A stretch of 14,568 bases of DNA, from NCBI GenBank assembly GCA_027066695.1, contig JAMONE010000066.1, positions 1 to 14,568 of the forward strand. Reading direction: 5' to 3'. This DNA is from Micavibrio sp. Its GTDB lineage: Bacteria; Pseudomonadota; Alphaproteobacteria; Micavibrionales; Micavibrionaceae. Under the pieces are notes generated by a model that was not told where the DNA came from, did no database searches, and worked only from the letters and a program-made list of their open reading frames with translations. Shown here piece after piece: positions 1 through 7,280 of this stretch (position 1 is the first letter of the stretch; every line of letters starts with the position of its first letter). The position numbers and the translations under genes were made by a program.

Positions 1-23
1 TCATTATATTTTTACCTATACCC

Positions 24-37
24 TGCCTGATCAGGCA
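24..37. other. 14-bp perfect palindrome in the cpaD-downstream spacer
   Basis: TGCCTGATCAGGCA is a perfect 14-bp palindrome in the 105-bp stretch after cpaD. On the minus strand it is followed by TATAGG and then an ATG at 2-4. That ATG may be the start of the next Tad gene (cpaE expected), in which case the palindrome is in its leader. Nothing else is evident in 1-105. Confidence 0.4.
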
Positions 38-105
38 AAGAACTGCTCTTTTACTTTAATACTCAATCTCTAAGGATACACTAACACTTAGCCGTTAATA
101 TTTCC

Positions 106-756
106 CTAATCATCCGTAGCACTTTGCCCCCCAAGGGCTTCATTTTGTGCGCCGCTGCGATAACCATCAACTATGTTAACTGCACTGCGCCCTTCACTTG
201 ATGCGCCAGTTGCCCCGCGCCCAAGCAAGTGCGCTGGCTTTGCCACCTGACGTGCTAATATTGTTTTGGTTGCACAGCCTAGCTTATAGTCAAGATCTGC
301 GCCTTTTAACTCCCCGTTCATACCAGGCATTGCAACATCACAGCCCTTTGGTGCAGATGCGTTAAATGAATTATATGACACAACAAAATGAGACATGCTA
401 CCTTGCGCCCTAACAGGTAAGATACCAATGCTAACATCGCTGATACCATAACCATGTAAAGAACCAATAATATCCGCAGCATTATTACTTGCCGTCATTG
501 CGGTATTAACACGAGATTTAGGGTCATAAGTGACAACCATCTCTAAATCACCGCCACCATGCTTAGTATAGTGACGCGCAAGATTAGCAATAAACTTATC
601 ATCAACATCAGAAATCAAAACATCGCGCGTAATTATTTCTTCACTAACTTGCACTTGATTTTCAGTCATAGTGCTTGGCGAATACATATCAATACCGCAT
701 CCAGATAAGGCACTAACAGCAACAACAGCTACACTAATATTTAAAAGATATTTCAT
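106..756 (-). CDS. cpaD: CpaD-type Tad pilus lipoprotein
   Basis: Outer-membrane or periplasmic lipoprotein of the Flp/Tad pilus secretion machine, thought to help the CpaC secretin assemble. The 216-residue protein starts with a lipoprotein signal: Met-Lys-Tyr, a hydrophobic stretch, then the lipobox LSGC with Cys20 as the lipidated residue. The C-terminal half carries the family pattern YKLGCATKTILARQVAKPAH followed by LLGR and a late VDGYRSG, which is the usual CpaD ending. Two internal Cys (in KGCDV and KLGCAT) could form a disulfide. The ATG at 754-756 is preceded by an AAAGGTGA ribosome site. It lies 55 bp after cpaC on the same strand, as last visible gene of flp-cpaA-cpaB-cpaC-cpaD. 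The family call is firm; the exact function of CpaD is known only loosely. Confidence 0.9.
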   Translation of the reverse strand: MKYLLNISVAVVAVSALSGCGIDMYSPSTMTENQVQVSEEIITRDVLISDVDDKFIANLARHYTKHGGGDLEMVVTYDPKSRVNTAMTASNNAADIIGSLHGYGISDVSIGILPVRAQGSMSHFVVSYNSFNASAPKGCDVAMPGMNGELKGADLDYKLGCATKTILARQVAKPAHLLGRGATGASSEGRSAVNIVDGYRSGAQNEALGGQSATDD

Positions 757-811
757 CGGATTTTCACCTTTTACATTATATATAAATTCACCAAATATTG
801 TATTTCACGCA

Positions 812-2317
812 TTAATCAAGGATATAACCATAAGCAACGCTATTTGCAAAAACTTCGTTATCATCAACATCAAATAATCGTCTGATATTTGTTTTAAAAA
901 TTTTGGCAAGCTCGCCCTTATCTTCACTAGGAATATGCTCCGATTTTGCTTTATCTGCAAAAGGCTCAACAAGATATGCCGTTACAATGACAATAAGCTC
1001 TGTCTCATCACGCTTAAAACTATCTGAAGAAAGCAAATCACCAAGAACAGGGGTATTTTTAATCCCTGGCAAACCAGACAAGCCCTTAGTAGTTTGCGAT
1101 TGTAATAAACCAGCAATCATTAAGCTACCGCCACTTGGCATTTCAATAGTAGTCTCGGCGCGTCTGATATCAAGTCCTGGAATAACCAGATCAGAAAGAA
1201 CAACCGCATTGCTGGTATCAAGCGAGGATACTTCTGTATTAAGCTGCAAGTTAATGCGGTCATCAGAAAGTACAATCGGCTTAAAGTTCAGCGAAACCCC
1301 AAATTCACGAAATTCTATTGTTATATTACCATACTGATCGCGACCAGAAGGAACTGGAAACTCCCCTCCAGCCAAAAATCCAGCCTGCTGCCCTGATACA
1401 GCTGTTAGATTTGGCTCAGCCAAAACATTAATAAGATTTTCCTCATCAAGCGCAGATAAAAACAAGCCAAGCGTTCCTATACCATCAAGCCCCGTATCCA
1501 AAAACCCACTTGCAACGCCAACAGGATCTTGCGTAAGTGTAAGCCCCGCGCCCGCGCCAAGCCCAAAAGCGTTACCGCCACTTCCTACGTTAGAATAAGG
1601 AGACGCTCCCCACAATGTAGTAACCGCAAGCTCATTTGGATCATTGGCTCTAAAATCAACACCAAGCTCTTTAATCACACTGCGCTCTGCCTCTATAATT
1701 TTAACCTGAAGCATTACCTGCTGCTCACCCCTAACCTCAAGTAAATTTGCGATTAATTCATCAATAGATTTGTTATCCATATCTTGTAAATCACTAACAT
1801 AATGTGCAACTAAACTACCTATTCTTGCCGCAACAGAAGGATTGGATACAGTCCCTGTCAAAAGTATTTGGTCATGAATTGAGCTGATTTTCACATTTTC
1901 CTTTGGGAACAAACCATTAACCAAACTTTGGATAGCTTGCAGATCATAGGAAACATGTACATCTATGCGCTTTACAACATCGCCAGATGCATCCAAAACA
2001 ATAATATTCGTATCGCCAATTTCCAGCCCTACTATATATAGCTTGTTCGATTTAATTGCCTGAACATCCACAATACTTGGATTCGCAACAAGCACATCAG
2101 AAACATCAGCTGGTAAATTAACAAGCTCGGCCTTGCCCCAAGTAACACTAAGCGGAGCATTAATTTTTTCCTCGGCTTTTCGAATAGAAACAAAATCACC
2201 TTTAGATGCATGTGAAATAGTAACGCCAAACGCCCCTACTCCAATCGCAATAACACTTGCAACAACTAAAGTTTTTGATATTTTTGAATATAAACCTGTC
2301 ATGGCTCTTTCTTTCAT
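812..2317 (-). CDS. cpaC: CpaC/RcpA-type outer-membrane secretin
   Basis: Secretin forming the outer-membrane channel through which the Flp pilus passes. The 501-residue protein has a signal peptide (hydrophobic about residues 16-35, cleavage probably near SHA-SKG). A pilus-assembly N domain follows (about 50-125, with LPADVSDVLVANPSIVDV), then a BON-like domain (about 126-190, with ILLTGTVSNPSVAARIGSLV). The secretin domain begins near QVMLQVKIIEAERSVIKELG and includes VLAEPNLTAVSGQQAGFLAG and the closing signature TPVLGDLLSSDSFKRDETEL. These are the diagnostic motifs of the family. A C-terminal tail of about 45 residues follows. ATG 2315-2317 has no clear ribosome site; an in-frame ATG at 2300-2302 follows a GAAAGAG run and is a fair alternative start, still keeping the signal peptide. 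It lies 21 bp after cpaB, consistent with one operon. Confidence 0.94.
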   Translation of the reverse strand: MKERAMTGLYSKISKTLVVASVIAIGVGAFGVTISHASKGDFVSIRKAEEKINAPLSVTWGKAELVNLPADVSDVLVANPSIVDVQAIKSNKLYIVGLEIGDTNIIVLDASGDVVKRIDVHVSYDLQAIQSLVNGLFPKENVKISSIHDQILLTGTVSNPSVAARIGSLVAHYVSDLQDMDNKSIDELIANLLEVRGEQQVMLQVKIIEAERSVIKELGVDFRANDPNELAVTTLWGASPYSNVGSGGNAFGLGAGAGLTLTQDPVGVASGFLDTGLDGIGTLGLFLSALDEENLINVLAEPNLTAVSGQQAGFLAGGEFPVPSGRDQYGNITIEFREFGVSLNFKPIVLSDDRINLQLNTEVSSLDTSNAVVLSDLVIPGLDIRRAETTIEMPSGGSLMIAGLLQSQTTKGLSGLPGIKNTPVLGDLLSSDSFKRDETELIVIVTAYLVEPFADKAKSEHIPSEDKGELAKIFKTNIRRLFDVDDNEVFANSVAYGYILD

Positions 2318-2338
2318 TTTGTAGCAATATAAATTAAT

Positions 2339-3217
2339 TTAACGCACTGGAATTGTTTGTACCTGCGCTCCACTATAAATTTTCACACTATTTAAATTAA
2401 CGCCGCTGTCTTTTTTCAGCTCCATATATTTCTCACGAATTTCATCATCAACAGAAATTAACCGCGCATCAGTAAGCGTCTCAACAACCTTGTTCGCCGC
2501 ATCATCACCAACCCCGCGAAGAGCCAAAGTCAACGAGCCCATTTCAGATGCAATTGCCAAGGCCTCTGCATCACGAATGGAAACGGCCAATGTTACCGTC
2601 TTGCCAATTTTGACCTTATCATCAGACTTATTCTCTGCCCTTTGGTCAATAGCCAGAATTCTTATATTTTCCAAAATAGTTTCTACAGCAATACGATCAA
2701 TATTAAGAGCCATCATTTCCTTAATATTAGACTGCTCTTCACGATCAACAGTCACACGATGGGAATATGTTAAAATCACATCGACATAACTCCCTGGGCT
2801 GATAAATCCAGCGACCATATCCTCGGCCTTTAATTTAATAGATATCGCGCGCTCACCCTCTTTAAGCTTAGCCGCTACGTAATTGCCTTTACTCTTGAAT
2901 ATAGATTTCTTTACAAGAGCCTCACCTTCGGAAAAGCTCCTATCCAATCTACCTTTAAGTGCCTTAGTTGTTTTCTGATCGCCTTTACGGATAATCGCGC
3001 CCCGAAACAAAGCATCATCAGACCACTTCTTCCAAGCCATATGCTCTGCCTTAAGGTCAACGCCCTTTTTCAAATCCTTGGCCGCGACAAGAACCTCAAC
3101 CGCGCTATCAGGTGCTTTTGTCGGTTTTTTCCCGCCAAGTGTGACCTGCACCAAAACAGCAACTAAAACAGCCGCCAATACAGCTCCACCTAGCACAATT
3201 AAAATATTCTTATTCAT
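2339..3217 (-). CDS. cpaB: CpaB/RcpC-type Flp pilus assembly protein
   Basis: Inner-membrane-anchored periplasmic protein that works with the CpaC secretin in Tad pilus assembly. From the chosen start the protein is 292 residues: a single N-terminal membrane anchor (NILIVLGGAVLAAVLVAVLV, about residues 4-23), then a SAF domain (about 40-105, VEVLVAAKDLKKGVDL to EGEALVKKSIF). The RcpC region follows, with GERAISIKLKAEDMVAGFIS and PGSYVDVILTY, both typical of CpaB. The reading frame is open upstream to a TTG at 3308-3310. I chose ATG 3215-3217 because it puts the membrane anchor at the very N-terminus, as in the family, and follows a GGGG run about 9 nt upstream; ATG 3251-3253 is a possible alternative. 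It sits between cpaA and cpaC on the same strand. Confidence 0.92.
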   Translation of the reverse strand: MNKNILIVLGGAVLAAVLVAVLVQVTLGGKKPTKAPDSAVEVLVAAKDLKKGVDLKAEHMAWKKWSDDALFRGAIIRKGDQKTTKALKGRLDRSFSEGEALVKKSIFKSKGNYVAAKLKEGERAISIKLKAEDMVAGFISPGSYVDVILTYSHRVTVDREEQSNIKEMMALNIDRIAVETILENIRILAIDQRAENKSDDKVKIGKTVTLAVSIRDAEALAIASEMGSLTLALRGVGDDAANKVVETLTDARLISVDDEIREKYMELKKDSGVNLNSVKIYSGAQVQTIPVR

Positions 3218-3357
3218 TATCTTAGACCCCGTTTTAGGACTTGAAACATTCATGATAAAACACTCGAGAAAATTAGGATTGATTAAAGAATTAAAACCAA
3301 CATAGGCCAAAATAAAAATGACCTGTATATTTAATATATCGTCAGTTCGTTAATAAT

Positions 3358-3927
3358 TCATGAACCAGATTCCACCAAATGCACATCAACAAAAGAAGAT
3401 AGTGCCTCAGATGAAAAATATCCTGCATGCATAAAAGCAATAAGCATGCCAAAAGTAATAGCAACGCCGTAGGGAACTTTATCTGCGCCGCCCTGCACTT
3501 GCGCGACCCAACTGCCCTCTTTTGGTGATTTAAACGGCTTCTTGCGCTTTATATAAAGAGCAACCACCCCCAGCAAACCACCGCCAAGCGTCATAAAAAA
3601 TAAAAATACAGGCAAATATTTTGCCCCTATCCAAAAAGCACACGCTGTTGCAAATTTGGAATCTCCTGCTCCAATCATTTTAAGGCTGAATAAAATAGCC
3701 GTAGCAACAAACATAAGTACGCCCGAAATCACATGTAACCATAACGGCGCGAATACACCACTATGCCCACCAAAATACAAAGCGGCATAAGCAATAAAAA
3801 ATGCTGCAACTACGTATAAACTAAAGCTATTAGGGATCTTCATACATCTAATATCGGAAAGCCCCGCAAGAGCTCCGACAATTAAAGTTACAAATACACA
3901 AATTAGAAAAATAATAAGTAAGGTCAT
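3358..3927 (-). CDS. cpaA: CpaA/TadV-type prepilin peptidase (A24 family)
   Basis: Inner-membrane aspartyl protease that cuts the leader from Flp prepilin and TadE-type pseudopilins. With the chosen start it is 189 residues and almost wholly hydrophobic, with about five to six membrane segments. The two catalytic aspartates of the A24 family are in place: D25 in GLSDIRCMKIPN and D89 in MIGAGDSKF (the GxGD motif). It is the short form without the N-methyltransferase domain of PilD, as expected for Tad systems. Start choice: ATG 3925-3927 follows GTGGAT and places D25 at the usual distance. The frame also allows ATG 3943-3945 and TTG 3970-3972, but neither has a good ribosome site. It follows flp after a gap of about 236 bp that holds a terminator, so it may also use its own promoter. 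Confidence 0.9.
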   Translation of the reverse strand: MTLLIIFLICVFVTLIVGALAGLSDIRCMKIPNSFSLYVVAAFFIAYAALYFGGHSGVFAPLWLHVISGVLMFVATAILFSLKMIGAGDSKFATACAFWIGAKYLPVFLFFMTLGGGLLGVVALYIKRKKPFKSPKEGSWVAQVQGGADKVPYGVAITFGMLIAFMHAGYFSSEALSSFVDVHLVESGS

Positions 3928-4021
3928 ACTATCCACATAATACATTAAAACTGTGGAAAAATCGATAGGCAAACTTGACTTTATTACAGAATCCTATACG
4001 GCAGCTTTTTCCTATTGTTTT

Positions 4022-4050
4022 ATTATATGCATATAAAGGTTGCGACTGCG
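4022..4050 (-). promoter_or_regulatory. weak promoter candidate for cpaA-cpaD
   Basis: On the minus strand a perfect TATAAT lies at 4022-4027, embedded in a 12-bp perfect palindrome TATATGCATATA (4024-4035). It is about 95 bp upstream of the cpaA start and downstream of the flp terminator, where an internal promoter would be useful. The -35 position (4045-4050) reads CGCAGT, a poor match, so this rests on the -10 alone. A small hairpin, CGAACC-AAAT-GGTTCG (4055-4070), lies just upstream. Confidence 0.25.
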
Positions 4051-4102
4051 ACCTCGAACCAAATGGTTCGTAAGCCTGCGTGGCATTTGAACGCATATAC
4101 AG

Positions 4103-4135
4103 AAAAAGCCCGCCGGAGATATATGGCGGACTTTT
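4103..4135 (-). terminator. Rho-independent terminator after flp
   Basis: Read on the minus strand, GTCCGCC pairs with GGCGGGC (one G-U pair) around a 10-nt loop and is followed at once by TTTTT (4103-4107). Stem arms are 4125-4131 and 4108-4114. It lies about 30 bp after the flp stop codon. Placed between the pilin gene and cpaA, it would stop most flp transcripts and lower expression of the machinery genes. It could also work weakly on the plus strand (TTTT at 4132-4135). Confidence 0.85.
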
Positions 4136-4163
4136 CATTATTTTAAACTTTACTACTTAAAGA

Positions 4164-4352
4164 CTAAGCGTTAGCTGCTATAAGCTCATCTTGAACACCT
4201 GTGAACATTGTCACAAGCTCATCACCAACAAGGCCAACTGTAACGGCAATCGCAACTGCGATACCTGCGGCAATCAGACCATATTCAATTGCTGTTGCGC
4301 CGTCTTCATCTCTTAAATATGCTTCTCTCCAAGCCATCAATTTAGTAAACAT
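4164..4352 (-). CDS. flp: Flp/PilA-type major pilin prepilin
   Basis: Structural subunit of the Flp pilus. The 62-residue prepilin has a charged leader ending REAYLRDEDG, then the type IVb cleavage site G18|ATAIEYGLIAAGIAV, with Glu at +5 and Tyr at +6 of the mature protein. That Glu-Tyr pair is the hallmark of the Flp subfamily. The mature peptide is 44 residues, one hydrophobic helix (to about VGLVGDELV) plus a short tail. ATG 4350-4352 is chosen over upstream in-frame codons because GGAGAT sits 7 nt before it and the leader then has normal length. It is the only flp gene in the window, has its own promoter candidate with a CtrA box, and ends in a strong terminator. CpaA encoded downstream is its likely processing enzyme. 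Confidence 0.95.
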   Translation of the reverse strand: MFTKLMAWREAYLRDEDGATAIEYGLIAAGIAVAIAVTVGLVGDELVTMFTGVQDELIAANA

Positions 4353-4441
4353 GTTTATCTCCTTCATAAGATTTGTTAAATGTTTTTTACGGCAAACCCA
4401 ATGCTTCAATATTCTACGTGAAGCTCCTTAACCGTTATCCA

Positions 4442-4475
4442 ATAGTAACACGTAAAGATTTAAAAAAGGCTTAAC
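4442..4475 (-). promoter_or_regulatory. flp promoter candidate with CtrA-type box
   Basis: TTAA-N7-TTAAC is present exactly on the plus strand: TTAA 4460-4463, seven bases, TTAAC 4471-4475. This is the full consensus for the alphaproteobacterial response regulator CtrA. On the minus strand a -10-like TACTAT lies at 4442-4447. A 17-nt spacer puts the -35 hexamer at 4465-4470, inside the box, which is the layout of CtrA-activated promoters in Caulobacter, including pilA control. The implied leader to the flp ATG is about 80 nt. An extra half site, TTAACC, lies at 4428-4433. In AT-rich DNA a chance match is possible, but the position fits well. Confidence 0.55.
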
Positions 4476-4520
4476 AAAAACAAGTAAATATTAGTTTTAA
4501 TTAAGAATATGACAGCACCT

Positions 4521-4606
4521 GTCATCTCGAACACGCTAGTGGAGAGATCTTATATGTTGCAGCTTGATAAGATTTCTCCTCTTGCTATGCAATCGTTCGA
4601 AATGAC
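4521..4606. repeat. 86-bp imperfect palindromic repeat element
   Basis: The ends are inverted repeats: GTCATCTCGAAC (4521-4532) against GTTCGAAATGAC (4595-4606), 11 of 12 matching. An inner stem pairs GGAGAGATCTTAT (4541-4553) with ATAAGATTTCTCC (4567-4579) around a 13-nt loop. The sequence style (GTCATTTCGAAC and AGAAATCTTATC) resembles dispersed intergenic palindromes I know from several bacterial genomes. Only one copy is in this window, so repeat status is inferred. It lies between the 3' end of tadG and the flp promoter, where it could act as a processing or termination structure for the tadE-tadE-tadG message. Confidence 0.6.
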
Positions 4607-4640
4607 ACTGTGTGATTGTTAATTCAAGTTACTATAAATA

Positions 4641-6041
4641 TTAGTTTTTGATATGCAAGTTACTTAATTCACGGCTGATAGTTTCAAAAGCACCAATCAA
4701 ATCATCTTGACCTGGCGCATCGTGATAGTAATCTTCAGACGTTGCGCATTGGCGATAAAAGTCTTTTGTAGACTCATTCACTCCCGAATAAAAGGTCACA
4801 GTATATATAATAACACCCTTAGACTTAAGGTCATTACAAACATCAATAAAACGATTATTCAAATCACCTGGCTTAATGTTATGGTCTTGCGTTGGCCCAT
4901 AGGTGGAATACCAGTAATTCATAGTATTTCTACCATCGGTCATCATAACAACAGCCTTGCGCCAATATTGATTCTCCCAGCTAACACCTTCTTCGAATGG
5001 AAATTCTGGTGAGATTACTCGGCCTCCCCACACCATACCATAATTACCATACGTAAAACCAGACGCTGTCATATTATCTATATTATTTTTAAGCTCGCTC
5101 GGGCTTGTAACAAGAGGAGTTAACGGCGTTTTTGGACAATGGTAATTAGGTTTCTTTTTAACATTGCCACTAGAATTTAAGTGACAATAAGGATCATCTG
5201 TTGCAACATCTCGGCAATAGCGATACATATCCCAAGGGCCTTCATGATCCAGCGTATCATCAGGATAATCATGCGCAAGCACACACCCCAACCAGTCCTC
5301 GCTCCAATAAGTGGTTGTATAAGGAATATCATGCGGATTATTTACAAACGGAGTGCTGTAATAGTTACCAGCACTATCCTCACCCAAACCATAAGGCCCA
5401 ACATTTACAGAAGAGCTATAAGGAACAAGGCCGATTTTTATAAATTCGGAGTCTCGTGTTGCCATAGAATCCAGCAAAGACGGATCCGCCGCCTCCCCTT
5501 CATCCGTATCTATTCCATGCATAATATATACAAAATTAGAAGCAGCAGCACGTAATGCAGCAATATTGTTATTTGAATTCATAGAACCCGTATTATCCAT
5601 AACAAGTACGACTTCAATGCCTTGCACCTCACGTAAAACCGTAGTTTCAGCGTCAACATTTATAACATCAATACCAAGCACACTTAAAAACGTAGTATTA
5701 TAATAAGCTGTTCCACTAACTATAATTTCATCACCAATAACTTGAACAACAGGCTCGAACGTTACACCAAGCCTATCGGGTGGATAGTTAGCCTCGAAGA
5801 AATCCTTAACTTTTTGCGTTATGGCGGCTTCATCAGTGGATGAAGCCGCAGCAGCCAAAGCCGCAGCATCCAGTGCCTGTGCTAAGCGCTGTTTAACAAG
5901 AAAGGCCTGTGAATAATCCAGTGACACGCCCGCAACACCAACTAAAATAGGAACCATAAGACCAAACATCAACGCAATCGCGCCAGATGTTTCAAACCAA
6001 TAATTACGGATATTGCTCCACATACCTAACCCCTGTTTCAT
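4641..6041 (-). CDS. tadG: TadG-type Tad pilus protein with VWA domain
   Basis: Membrane-anchored protein of the Tad system; TadG proteins are thought to anchor or help assemble the pilus at the envelope. The 466-residue protein has an N-terminal TadE/TadG-like membrane segment (about 20-39, AIALMFGLMVPILVGVAGVS). The helical stretch QRLAQALDAAALAAAASS, typical of the family, follows. A von Willebrand A domain starts at about residue 142: MIDAS motif D149-NTGSMN and a later TDG with D369. The end (YYHDAPGQDDLIGAFETISR) matches the usual TadG C-terminus. Six cysteines (253, 276, 286, 302, 402, 432) sit in the probably periplasmic part and could form three disulfides. ATG 6039-6041 follows a GAAAGGAACG ribosome site. 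It is 30 bp after the second tadE gene and so in that operon. Confidence 0.88.
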   Translation of the reverse strand: MKQGLGMWSNIRNYWFETSGAIALMFGLMVPILVGVAGVSLDYSQAFLVKQRLAQALDAAALAAAASSTDEAAITQKVKDFFEANYPPDRLGVTFEPVVQVIGDEIIVSGTAYYNTTFLSVLGIDVINVDAETTVLREVQGIEVVLVMDNTGSMNSNNNIAALRAAASNFVYIMHGIDTDEGEAADPSLLDSMATRDSEFIKIGLVPYSSSVNVGPYGLGEDSAGNYYSTPFVNNPHDIPYTTTYWSEDWLGCVLAHDYPDDTLDHEGPWDMYRYCRDVATDDPYCHLNSSGNVKKKPNYHCPKTPLTPLVTSPSELKNNIDNMTASGFTYGNYGMVWGGRVISPEFPFEEGVSWENQYWRKAVVMMTDGRNTMNYWYSTYGPTQDHNIKPGDLNNRFIDVCNDLKSKGVIIYTVTFYSGVNESTKDFYRQCATSEDYYHDAPGQDDLIGAFETISRELSNLHIKN

Positions 6042-6071
6042 TTTACCGTTCCTTTCAATTTATTATTATAT

Positions 6072-6599
6072 CTATTGTCGCGCGACAACGGCTGTGCGTC
6101 GCCCCCGACTAAAGGCAACTTCGCCCATATCAATTTGACCAACCGCAAATCCTGAGAACACAGGATTATACTCATAACTAACGGACACCATTACAACGCC
6201 CTCATCAGTCGCAGCCAGAGCAGCAACCGCGCTCAATGCATCGGCCTCCGCCATATTAAAGGTTTCTCGCCAAACAATTTCAGTATCTGCATTTTCATCA
6301 AAACGAATACTGACAATATCAATGCCGTAACTAGCCGTATTTATAGGCTCGAACGCCAAACGCCCCGCCTCTATGGCTTCGGCTATATCCGCGTCAGTTA
6401 CTATATTCTCTCTTGTTATTAAATCAGCAACAACCTGAGACGCTCTGATTACTTTTTGATTTGCCAATATCGCATTACCCAAATCAAAAATACCAAGAAA
6501 CAAACTCAACATTATAGGAAAGATAAACGCAGCTTCTATGGCCGCAGTTGCTTTTTCCTCACCAATAAATCTTAATAGTATTTTTTTGAAAATATACAT
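6072..6599 (-). CDS. tadE: TadE-family pseudopilin (second of pair)
   Basis: TadE-like minor pilin or pseudopilin, 175 residues: short basic N-terminus, a membrane helix (about 19-45, AIEAAFIFPIMLSLFLGIFD), then a mostly periplasmic domain. The pattern ATAAIEAAF aligns with prepilin processing sites, but the residue before the cut would be Ala17 rather than Gly, with E22 as the +5 Glu. Cleavage by CpaA is therefore uncertain. ATG 6597-6599 is chosen because AGGGGGTG lies just upstream inside the end of the previous gene and the hydrophobic helix starts at the right place. An upstream extension of the same frame overlaps the neighbour and looks non-coding. The preceding tadE stop codon is one base away, implying translational coupling. 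It could be called TadF by position. Confidence 0.83.
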   Translation of the reverse strand: MYIFKKILLRFIGEEKATAAIEAAFIFPIMLSLFLGIFDLGNAILANQKVIRASQVVADLITRENIVTDADIAEAIEAGRLAFEPINTASYGIDIVSIRFDENADTEIVWRETFNMAEADALSAVAALAATDEGVVMVSVSYEYNPVFSGFAVGQIDMGEVAFSRGRRTAVVARQ

Positions 6600-6600
6600 G

Positions 6601-7122
6601 TTACACCCCCTGAAATTCGTAAGGTTCTGTTTGCAACACAATAGTAGATACAAATAATGTAGAGCCATCAGGCCCATTTAATAACGGCCCGACAAGCGGT
6701 GTCATCATCGAATAGCGATACGCAACGCGGATTAACACTTTATCATTAGAACCACCAGCATTAAAGCCAGCAGTAACCATATCACCATTTACATCATAGG
6801 TCGGCGGAGTATAATCAGTGTAATTATTAAGAGTTGTTACCTCAATAATCATATCATCACAACGAACCAAAACAGTTGCGTAATCACATAAAGCTTGACG
6901 GAACACCGTTTCAGGATCGCCTGCACCTTGTTGTATCTGACCAGTGCGCACCAAACGCGCCGCAGAGTCAGTCGCGCCCTCAAGCAGGCTAGCCGACATA
7001 AACATTAAAGAAATCTCCATAATACCCAAGGACAGGGTTATATAAGGGATTAACAACATGCTAAATTCAATAGCAGTCGAGCCATCTTTTCTTTTCATCC
7101 ATTTGCGAATAAAACTCAACAT
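6601..7122 (-). CDS. tadE: TadE-family pseudopilin (first of pair)
   Basis: TadE-type minor pilin or pseudopilin, 173 residues. The N-terminus has a basic leader (RKWMKRKDG) and a clear prepilin-peptidase-like site G14|STAIEFSML, with Glu at +5 and Phe at +6, followed by a hydrophobic helix to about residue 43. The family segment LLEGATDSAARLVRTGQI comes next, then a periplasmic domain with two Cys (in LCDYA and VRCDD) that may bridge. ATG 7120-7122 is chosen: AAAGGTGGG lies about 10 nt upstream. A GTG at 7135-7137 falls inside that ribosome site and is unlikely as a start. It is the first gene of a tadE-tadE-tadG operon that starts after the terminator at 7183-7212. Substrate for CpaA is inferred. 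Confidence 0.85.
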   Translation of the reverse strand: MLSFIRKWMKRKDGSTAIEFSMLLIPYITLSLGIMEISLMFMSASLLEGATDSAARLVRTGQIQQGAGDPETVFRQALCDYATVLVRCDDMIIEVTTLNNYTDYTPPTYDVNGDMVTAGFNAGGSNDKVLIRVAYRYSMMTPLVGPLLNGPDGSTLFVSTIVLQTEPYEFQGV

Positions 7123-7182
7123 ATTAAGTATGCCCACCTTTTATTTCGTATTTAATTTAAATTTGTTCTTGTTTTTGACCAC

Positions 7183-7212
7183 AAAAAAAGCGGTTAACCC
7201 GCCCGTTTTTTT
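7183..7212 (-). terminator. Rho-independent terminator after the membrane-protein gene
   Basis: On the minus strand GCGG-GTTAA-CCGC is followed directly by TTTTTTT (complement of 7183-7189). The A-run on the other side (complement of 7206-7212) can extend the stem past a small bulge. It lies about 70 bp after the stop codon at 7281 and about 60 bp before tadE. It separates the pseudokinase/membrane-protein unit from the Tad genes, or acts as a leader attenuator if a promoter such as the TATACT at 7240-7245 drives tadE. The symmetric A and T runs would allow some plus-strand activity, but no plus gene needs it. Confidence 0.75.
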
Positions 7213-7280
7213 AAGAGATACATTAACCCCCATTAAATCAGTATAACCCGCAAAATCTAAATAAAGTGTTAACGAAGCTA

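Noticed and set aside
903..1337. Plus-strand open frame of 144 codons opposite cpaC
   Set aside because: Antisense to the conserved secretin domain; Ser-rich shadow translation.
4041..4080. tRNA-like GGTTCG segment
   Set aside because: The GGTTCG belongs to a simple CGAACC-AAAT-GGTTCG hairpin; no acceptor stem, anticodon arm or full cloverleaf can be drawn.
3929..4138. Minus-strand 69-codon frame between flp and cpaA
   Set aside because: It crosses the flp terminator and the cpaA start, has no ribosome site and no sensible protein pattern.
5181..5555. Plus-strand open frames opposite tadG
   Set aside because: Antisense to the VWA protein, rich in Ile/Arg/His with no recognisable pattern; shadow frames.
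7211..7236. CtrA-like TTAA pairs upstream of tadE
   Set aside because: The spacers between TTAA halves are 8 and 6 bases, not 7, so they do not meet the CtrA consensus.
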